From Sepiola atlantica (Eukaryota > Mollusca > Cephalopoda > Sepiida > Sepiolidae), in contig OY744551.1 of NCBI GenBank assembly GCA_963556195.1, forward strand, positions 11,678,596 to 11,742,595: DNA of 64,000 nt. Direction: 5' to 3'. The notes under the pieces were generated by a model, which made no database searches, had not been told where the DNA came from, and worked only from the letters and a program-made list of their open reading frames with translations. A program made the translations under genes and the position numbers. Positions 54,892 through 64,000 of this stretch are shown piece by piece (positions within the stretch are counted from its first letter, which is position 1; every line of letters begins with the position of its first letter).

Positions 54892-56519
54892 ATTTAGTTT
54901 AGTAGATCTGAGACACAGTTCAATGGCAGAAACGCTAAGGTCTGTCCTCTAGGAGGAATTGCATTGTCTCAGGCAAATTATATAAATGTGACATAGTGAT
55001 GTGAACAATACACTACTTATGTCGCATACACGTAAAGGATAGCTATAGAAACCATATGTGCTCTTTTAAAACTAGGCTTGATCCAGATTCCGAGAAAACT
55101 CCATCACTGGCTAAATATATAAAATAACTAATTAGTAATTAAACTCATTTTCAGTAAAAGTGGTCCATATTGAGTAGAGCGAATAAATAAGTACCCAACA
55201 AAAGGAAAATGTCAGTTGTGCATCCTGGAATAATAGCATATAGTAACATCTATGGACGATTTGCTAAATATAAGACAGGAGATTATACAAAACTGTCTAC
55301 ACAAGTATATGTTATCTTAATTTATGCCTAATTAAAAGTTGCGGAAACAAGTTAAAATTAAATAGCTGATATAAGTATTTAATTAAATATAAGAAAAATT
55401 ACTAAATTTGGAGAGTATTCACTTCATTGCTCAGTATGTCTGACAGAAAAAGGGTATTTCTGCAACTGGCTTTTATTATCTAGGAAGCATATGTGGTATA
55501 ATAAAAATAGTTTGACTAAGGTTTTTAGGCAATACACAAATAAGGATAATAATTAAATAATATACAACTTTGGACATAGAAAAGGTTTTTATTGGAATGT
55601 TTATTAGTCTAATAATAACTGCATAGGTATACTTTGCATTAGGTATAAACATAAAATTCATATTGGATGTTAACCTTTTCTCGCAAATTTTGTTAAATAA
55701 AAATTGTTTTTCATTTTTATTTTGTCAGATTCTTTGCATAGTCAGAGAGATTCTTCTGGTATTAATTATTTTTGACAAAGGGAAGTTTCTTTTCCCGAAA
55801 TATTAAATAATGATTTTATAATCAAACTACCATTCTCTATTATAATACATTAATTGTAATTAATAGCCAAAGGGGAATGAAAAAGTTATTCTACATCTCT
55901 TTATCTTCTGAGTTAAAAAAAGCATAGAATCACAAATTGCAATAGGATATTAGACATTTTGGATACATAGATAAGAATAGTTGGGCTTCTTACATAAGGT
56001 AAATTGATATCTGATATGGGATAGGTATATAATCATTTTTTCTGAGGTAGGGTGATGTGTAACGGAAACTGAGGGGTTATGGGTTGTGTAAGCTCGATAA
56101 TGTTGGTATTAGAATACTCCTCATCCCAAATGTGTTAGTTTAGAAGTTTTACTGGTGATGGTGGGTATTTTGTCAGGTAATTGTAGTTTTCAGCTCCCAA
56201 TACAATTAAATATATATCACGAATAGATAACAATGGATACTATACGTCTCTAACAAATGATACACGGGCATTAATACTTTTAACATCTTCAATAAATTAG
56301 ATTTCCTTTTATATCCAGTAAATTAAACATAAGGAATACAAATTAGAAATAATAATAAACTGATACGAAATAAGTAATAACGCTCTGATTCATTAGTGTA
56401 CCACAGAATGAAGGTATTTTTTGGAGTGGTATAGCGTCTAGTAAACTTATAGGGCGGATCGTATAAGAGTAAACACCATTACTTAAAAAAATAGTATGTC
56501 TCTCTATAACTTAATAATT
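54892..56519. other. No recognised gene or repeat
   Basis: About 1.6 kb of AT-rich DNA without motif, exon or repeat that I can support. It could be intron or 5' flank of the ITIH gene. Confidence 0.5.
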
Positions 56520-59500
56520 TGCTGGGAGGTACTATGGGACCATAATGATCGGTCTGGTGAATTAATGTTATATGTATGTCATAATACAGAAAGGTAATAT
56601 GGGACCATTTTGATCGATCTAGTAAATTCATCATGTTATAAGTATGTGAACTACAGAGAGGTAATATGGGACCATTATAATGGATCTGGTAAATTGATTA
56701 TGTTATATGTATGTGATATTACAGAGAGGTTATATAGGACCATCATGATGGATCTCGTAAATTGATTATGTTATATGTATGTGATTATACAGAGAGGTTA
56801 TATGGGACCATTATAATGGATCTGGTAAATTGATTATGTTATATGTATGTGATATTACAGAGAGGTTATATAAGACCATAATGATTGATCTGGTAAATTG
56901 ATTATGTTATATGTGTATGATAATACAAAGAGGTAATATAGGATCATCATGATGGATCTGGTAAATTGATTATGTTATATGTATGTGATAATACAGAGAG
57001 GTAATATAGGACCATTATAATTGGTCTGGTAAATTGATTATGTTATATGTGTGTGATATTACAGAGAGGTTATATAGGACCATCATGATGGATCTGGTAA
57101 ATTGATTATGTTATATGTATGTGATAATACAGAGAGGTAATATGGGACCATCATGATGGATCTGGTAAATTCATTATGTTATACGTATGTGGGAATACAG
57201 AGAGGTAATATGGTACCATCATGATGGATCTGGTAAATTGATTGTGTTATATATATGTGGTAATAGGGAGAGGTAATATGGGACCATCAGGATGGATCTG
57301 GTAAATTGATTATTTTATATGTATGTGATAATACAGAGAGTTTATATGGGACCATCATGATAGATCTGGTAAATTTATTGTGTTATATGTATGCGATAAT
57401 TCAGAAAGGTAATATGAGGCCAGTATTATCGATCTGGTAAATTCATTATGTTATAAGTATGTGATATTACAGAGAGGAAATATGGGACAACATGATGAAT
57501 ATGGTAAATTGATTATGTTATATGTATGTGGTAATACAGTGAGATAATATGGGACCATCTTGATTTATCCGGTAAATTGATTATGTTATATGTATGTGAT
57601 AATACAGAGAGGTAATATGGAACCATCATGATGGATCTGGCAAATTGATTATGTTATATGTATGTGGTAATACAGAGAGGTAATATGGGACCATCATGAT
57701 TCATCTGGCAACTTGATTATGTTATATGTATGTGGTAATACAGAGAGGTAATATGGGACCATCATGATGCATCTGGCAAATTGAATATTTTATATGTATG
57801 TGATATTACAGAGAGGTAATATGAGACAACATGATGAATCTGGTAAATTGATTATGTTGTATGTATGTGGTAATATCTTGAGGCAATATGGGACCATCAT
57901 GAATGATCTGCTAAATTGATTATGTGATATGTATGTGATAATACAGAGAGTTAATATGGTACCATCATGATTGATCTGGTAAATTGATTATGTTATAAGT
58001 ATTTGATAATACAGAGAGGGAATATGGGAGCATCTTGATGGATCTGATAAATTAATTATGTGTTAAGGATGTGATAATGCAGAGAGGTAATATGGGACCA
58101 TCATGATGGATCTGGTAAATTTATTATGTGATAAGTATGTGATAATACTAAGAGATTATTTGGGACTATCATGATGGATCTGGTAAATTAATTATGTGTT
58201 AAGGATGTGATAATACAGAGAGGTTATATGGGACCATTATGATGGATCTGGTAAATTGATAATGTTATATGTATGTGATAATACAGAGAGATAATATGAG
58301 ACCATCATGATGCATCTGGTAAATTGATCATGTTATATGTATGTGGTAATAGAGAAAGTTAATATGGGAATATCATGATGGATCTGGTAAATTGATTATG
58401 TTATATGTATGTGATAATACAGAGAGGCAATATGGGACCATCATGATGGATCTGGTAAATGTATTATGTTATATGTATGTGATAATACAGAGAGGTTATA
58501 TGGGACCATTATAATGGATCTCGTAAATTGATTATGTTATATGTATGTGATATTACAGAGAGGTTATATAAGACCATAATGATTGATCTGGTAAATTGAT
58601 TATGTTATATGTGTATGATAATACAAAGAGGTAATATAGGATCATCATGATGGATCTGGTAAATTGATTATGTTATATGTATGTGGTAATACAGAGATGG
58701 AATATGGGACCATCATGATGGATCTGGTAAATTTATTATGTTATATGTATGTGGTAATACAGAGAGGTAATATGGGACTATCATGATGGATCTGGTAAAT
58801 TGATTATGTTATATGTATGTGATAATACAGAAAGGTTATATGGGACTATCTTGATGGATCTGTTAAATTGATTATGTTATATGTATGTGATAATACAGAA
58901 AGTTAATATGGGACCATCATGATGGATCTGGTAAATTCATTATGTTATATGTATGTGGGAATACAGAGAAGTAATATGGGGCCATCCTGATGGATCTGGT
59001 AAATTGATCGTGTTATATGTATATGATTATACAGAGAGGTAATATGGGACCATCATGATGGATCTGGTAAATTCATTATGTTATACGTATGTGGGAATAC
59101 AGTGAGGTAATATGGGGGCGATCTTGATGTATCTGGTAAATTTATTGTGTGATATGTATGTGATAATACAGAGAAGTAATATTGGACCATCATGATGGAT
59201 CTGGCAAATTGATTATGTTATATGTATGTGGTAATACAGAGAGGTAATATGGGACCATCATGATGGATCTGGTAAATTTATTGTGTTATATGTATGTGAT
59301 ATTACAGAGAGGTTATATAAGACCATAATGATTGATCTGGTAAATTGATTATGTTATATGTATGTGGTAATACAGAAAGTTAATATGGGAATATTCTGAT
59401 GGATCTGGTAAATTGATTATGTTATATGTATGTGGTAATACAGAGAGGTAATATGGGACCATCATGATGGATCTGGTGAATTGATTATGTTATATGTATG

Positions 59501-62150
59501 TGGTAATACAGAGAGGTAATATGGGACTATCATGATGGATCTGGTAAATTGATTATGTTATATGTATTTGATAATAGAGAGAGGTAATATGGGACCATCA
59601 TTATTGATCTGGTAAATTGATTATGTTATATATATGTGGTAATACAGAGAGGTAATATGGGACCATCATGATTGATCTGGTAAATTGATTATGTTATATG
59701 TATGTGATTATACAGAGAGGTAATATGGGACCATCATGATTGATCTGGTAAATTGATTATGTTATATGTATGTGATTATACAGAGAGGTAATATGGGACC
59801 ATCATGATTGATCTGGTAAATTGATTATGTTATATGTATGTGATTATACAGAGAGGTAATATGGGACCATCATGATTGATCTGGTAAATTGATTATGTTA
59901 TATGTGTGTGATTATACGGAGAGGTAATATGGGACCATTATGATTGATCTGGTAAATCGATTATGTTATATGTATGTGATTATACGGAGAGGTAATATGG
60001 GACCATCATGATTGATCTGGTAAATTGATTATGTTATATGTATGTGATTATACGGAGAGGTAATATGGGACCATCATGATGGATCTGGTAAATTTATTAT
60101 GTTATATGTATGTGATTATACGGAGAGGTAATATGGGACCATCATGATTGATCTGGTAAATTGATTATGTTATATGTATGTGATTATACGGAAAGGTAAT
60201 ATGGGACCATCATGATTGATCTGGTAAATTGATTATGTTATATGTATGTGATTATACGGAGAGGTAATATGGGACCATCATGATTGATCTGGTAAATTGA
60301 TTATGTTATATGTATGTGATTACACGGAGAGGTAATATGGGACCATCATGATTGATCTGGTAAATTGATTATGTTATATGTATGTGATTATACGGAGAGG
60401 TAATATGGGACCATCATGATGGATCTGGTAAATTGATAATCTTATATGTATGTGATTATACGGAGAGGTAATATGTGACCATCATGATTGATCTGGTAAA
60501 TTGATTATGTTATATGTATGTGATTATACGGAGAGGTAATATGGGACCATCATGATTGATCTGGTAAATTGATTATGTTATATGCATGTGATTATACGGA
60601 GAGGAAATATGGGACCATCATGATTGATCTGGTAAATTGATTATGTTATATGTATGTGATTATACGGAGAGGTAATATGGGACCATCATTATTGATCTGG
60701 TAAATTGATTATGTTATATGTATGTGATTATACAGAGAGGTAATATGGGACCATCATGATTGATTTGGTAAATTGATTATGTTATATGTATGTGATTATA
60801 CAGAGAGGTAATATGGGACCATCATGATTGATCTGGTAAATTTATTATGTTATATGTATGTGATTATACAGAGAGGTAATATGGGACAATCATGATTGAT
60901 CTGGTAAATTGATTATGTTATATGTATGTGATTATACAGAGAGGTAATATGGGACCATCATGATTTATCTGGTAAATTGATTATGTTATATGTATGTGAT
61001 TATACGGAGAGGTAATATGGGACCATCATGATTGATCTGGTAAATTAATTATGTTATATGTATGTGATTATACAGAGAGGTAATATGGGACCATCATGAT
61101 TTATCTGGTAAATTGATTATGTTATATGTATGTGATTATACAGAGAGGTAATATGGGACCATCATGATTGATCTGGTAAATTGATTATGTTATATGTATG
61201 TGATTATACAGAGAGGTAATATGGGACCATCATGATTGATCTGGTAAATTGATTATGTTATATGTATGTGATTATACGGAGAGGTAATATGGGACCATCA
61301 TGATGGATCTGGTAAATTGATTATGTTATATGTATGTGATTATACAGAGAGGTTATATGGGACCATCATGATTGATCTGGTAAATTGATTATGTTATATG
61401 TATGTGATTATACGGAGAGGTAATATGGGACCATCATGATTGATCTGGTAAATTGATTATGTTATATGTATGTGATTATACGGAGAGGTAATATGGGACC
61501 ATCATGATTGATCTGGTAAATTGATTATGTTATATGTATGTGATTATACGGAGAGGTAATATGGGACCATCATGATTGATCTGGTAAATTGATTATGTTA
61601 TATGTATGTGATTATACAGAGAGGTAATATGGGACCATCATGATTGATCTGGTAAATTGATTATGTTATATGTATGTGATTATACAGAGAGGTAATATGG
61701 GACCATCATGATTGATCTGGTAAATTGATTATGTTATATGTATGTGATTATACGGAGAGGTAATATGGGACCATCATGATGGATCTGGTAAATTGATTAT
61801 GTTATATGTATGTGATTATACGGAGAGGTAATATGGGACCATCATGATTGATCTGGTAAATTGATTATGTTATATGTATGTGATTATACGGAGAGGTAAT
61901 ATGGGACCATCATGATGGATCTGGTAAATTTATTATGTTATATGTATGTGATTATACGGAGAGGTAATATGGGACCATCATGATTGATCTGGTAAATTGA
62001 TTATGTTATATGTATGTGATTATACGGAGAGGTAATATGGGACCATCATGATTGATCTGGTAAATTGATTATGTTATATGTATGTGATTATACGGAGAGG
62101 TAATATGGGACCATCATGATGGATCTGGTAAATTTATTATGTTATATGTA
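56520..62150. repeat. 68-bp satellite, about 83 units
   Basis: Units carry GATTATGTTATATGTATGTG, AGAGAGGTAATATGGGACC and ATCATGATTGATCTGGTAAA with 68-base spacing (for example 60001 and 60069). Left of about 59600 the units are diverse, mostly with ATAATACAGAG. Right of it they are almost identical, with ATTATACGGAG or ATTATACAGAG. The array ends abruptly at 62150. Confidence 0.96.
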
Positions 62151-63019
62151 TGTTATATTCGAGAGTGGACCAACAAATGACATCGTTTTTTATAACAATT
62201 CAGGCAGAAAGTTCATGTCTAAGACTGTAATTATAAATAGGCTATTTGAGGGGATCACAGTTGAACCCGCTACATGTATGTATCGCTCTAGTAAATTCAA
62301 AATAACGAATATAAATTAGAAATATTTGATGAGTAACGCTGTTGTTCATTAGGACATTATATACTGATGAGAAATCCGTGGGACATGTATAAACATTGTT
62401 AACTGATAAAGAGTATCTCGTAAGGTAAAAACCTATTCCATGCAATTAAGTATTATTTTCCTATATATATAAACATGTTTAAAGGTGTACTATGAGAGAA
62501 ACACATCATGTTGTATTGGTATGGTAATACGGGAGATTGATTGAATTATACAGATTTTCTAATATAAACAGCTTTAAATGTTAGATTGGGTGCTAAGAAT
62601 TGAATATATATATATATATGGCATTTTGGAGGAGCAGGTTATAGTCGAACCAGCTACATACACCATGCGAGGTGGAAAGCTTATTATGAGTATAGAAAAA
62701 ATAGTGTTTTCATCTTTTCCATTTTTAATGGAAAATTAATGTAGTTTAGAGATTTTTCCAACTGAATTACGTCCCTTGGTACTTAATATAATTTTATTTA
62801 TTTTTTACTACCTTTTTTCTCAATACTCGTTTATATAAAAAAACATCCTCATAGAAAAAGAAAAAGTTACGAAGTGATTTATCTATGTTCCCTTTCTCGT
62901 AGTTCTTTATTCCTCTCTTATAATATAAATCATAAAAAATCCTCACTATAGATAATAATGGTAATACGTCTAACATTATTTGACTTTCTATTAAAACTGT
63001 GTATCTACAAAAATCTATT

Positions 63020-63023
<4 letters not shown>
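62151..63023. other. No recognised gene
   Basis: AT-rich. CAGTTGAACCCGCTACATG (62259) and TAGTCGAACCAGCTACATA (62642) are a diverged repeated phrase, suggesting an old duplication of about 380 bases. Confidence 0.4.
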
Positions 63024-63094
<71 letters not shown>

Positions 63095-63106
63095 GAGAGA
63101 GAGAGA
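63024..63106. repeat. (AT)n(GA)n microsatellite
   Basis: About 33 AT units followed by a GA run. It abuts the left arm of the foldback element. Confidence 0.95.
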
Positions 63107-63116
63107 GAAGGAGAGA

Positions 63117-63725
63117 AGAAGAAAAAAGAGTGATAAACATGCGACGATTGTCCAAATTTATTTCAAATTTCAATTGTTCAATGCAAGGTGTATTCAGTAA
63201 TAAACTAGTGTTTATTATTCTTTCCTTAAGCCAAGGCTTTTAAAAGATCGAGATCTTATCATCAGAGGAGAAATACAGATAGATAAGTTGGCTTTCGAAA
63301 AAACCAAAGTTCAAATATTTTAAAAATATATGAAAAATATTATTGAAAAATGCAGTGAAAGAAAAGTTCCGTAAAAAAGATATGTGGTTTGTCCGGGTGG
63401 TAATTTTCCGTTGAAAAGATGTCCAATGAATATGAGAATTTGTAGAAAGCGAAAAAGATCTTTTGCGTAGGGGCAGTATGGAGAGAATGGTCAAATATAA
63501 GTAAATCCAAACGCACTTAAAAGAAATTGAAAAGAGAAAAGCTGGCCATTATTGATAACTTCCTGGACCATAGAAAAAGGCAAATGATGATAAGATCTCG
63601 ATCTTTGAAATGCCTTGACTTAAAGAAAGGATAATCAACACTAGTTTATTACTGAATACACCTTGCATTGAACAATTGAAATAAATTTGGACAATCGTCG
63701 CATGTTTATCACTCTTTTTTCTTCT
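63117..63725. mobile_element. Foldback element with ~145-bp inverted arms
   Basis: The left arm 63117-63263 (GAGTGATAAACATGCGACGA, TTGAACA equivalents, GATCGAGATCTTATCATC) pairs with the right arm 63586-63725 (GATGATAAGATCTCGATC ... TCGTCGCATGTTTATCACTC). About 320 bases separate them. The interior shows no transposase. (AT)n tracts flank both sides (63024-63090 and 63800-63849). Confidence 0.88.
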
Positions 63726-63796
63726 ATATTTACAATTGCTAAACCTCTTCACTATAGGTTCCATCTACTAAAAGTTTTACGTTTGGTTTATATTTG

Positions 63797-63799
<3 letters not shown>

Positions 63800-63852
<53 letters not shown>

Positions 63853-63907
63853 TTAATAAATTTATACAGTTCAGGTTGATTCAGATAGGAATCAATTTAG
63901 AATAAAG

Positions 63908-63966
<59 letters not shown>
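63800..63966. repeat. (AT)n and (CT)n(AT)n microsatellites
   Basis: AT at 63800-63849, then CT at 63909-63940 running into AT to 63966. Confidence 0.95.
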
Positions 63967-64000
63967 TTACAATGACATTGTCGGTTTTTCCCTATCCTCT

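Overview
This is AT-rich, intron- and repeat-dominated animal DNA. It most likely comes from a mollusc, probably a cephalopod. That is an inference from the invertebrate-type 5S rRNA fragment, TTAGGG-type telomeric repeats, a cecropia-like mariner, several LINE remnants, very long AT/GT microsatellites and introns of 3 to 14 kb. No species can be named from the sequence alone.

Only one host gene can be supported. It is an inter-alpha-trypsin inhibitor heavy chain (ITIH)-like gene on the minus strand, split over at least six exons: 53434-53277, 42005-41895, 30825-30608, 24200-24043, 9505-9238 and 5998-5310. All six have GT/AG borders and matching phases (2, 2, 1, 0, 1, 0). Together they give an uninterrupted 534-codon frame encoding a VIT domain followed by a von Willebrand A domain with an intact metal-binding (MIDAS) site. 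The first exon(s), with the signal peptide, and the C-terminal exons were not found. The gene probably runs past the left edge, and its 5' end may lie right of 53.4 kb or outside the window.

Nearly everything else is repeat filling the introns or flanks. From left to right: three tandem SINEs with a U2-snRNA-like head (17-1063) and an RTE-type LINE scrap (1.1-1.3 kb); a 5S rRNA fragment (3.37 kb) and a foldback element (4.4-5.0 kb); a Ty3/Gypsy pol remnant (6.6-7.7 kb); another SINE (8.7 kb). Next come a composite telomere-like array (10.04-11.52 kb), a SINE with a perfect 16-bp target duplication (11.56 kb) and an 8.7-kb array of a 23-bp satellite (14.93-23.62 kb). Further right are a dead mariner (24.74-25.99 kb), foldback elements (27.0 and 28.3-29.2 kb) and consecutive 88-bp, 58-bp and 56-bp arrays (31.2-40.0 kb). 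Two more SINEs follow (40.1 and 42.5 kb), the second inside a duplicated MITE cluster (42.4-43.4 kb). Then come a palindromic AT cluster (47.3-47.9 kb), an interrupted ATCT array (49.8-50.7 kb), a dead LINE (51.0-52.5 kb), a 68-bp array (56.5-62.15 kb) and a terminal foldback element (63.1-63.7 kb).

The two most notable points are these. (1) A dispersed SINE family of seven copies has a 5' head matching U2 snRNA, and two copies have perfect target-site duplications. (2) The ITIH introns have absorbed several independent satellite arrays, so its pre-mRNA would carry UUAGGG-type repeats and about 378 tandem 23-nt repeats.
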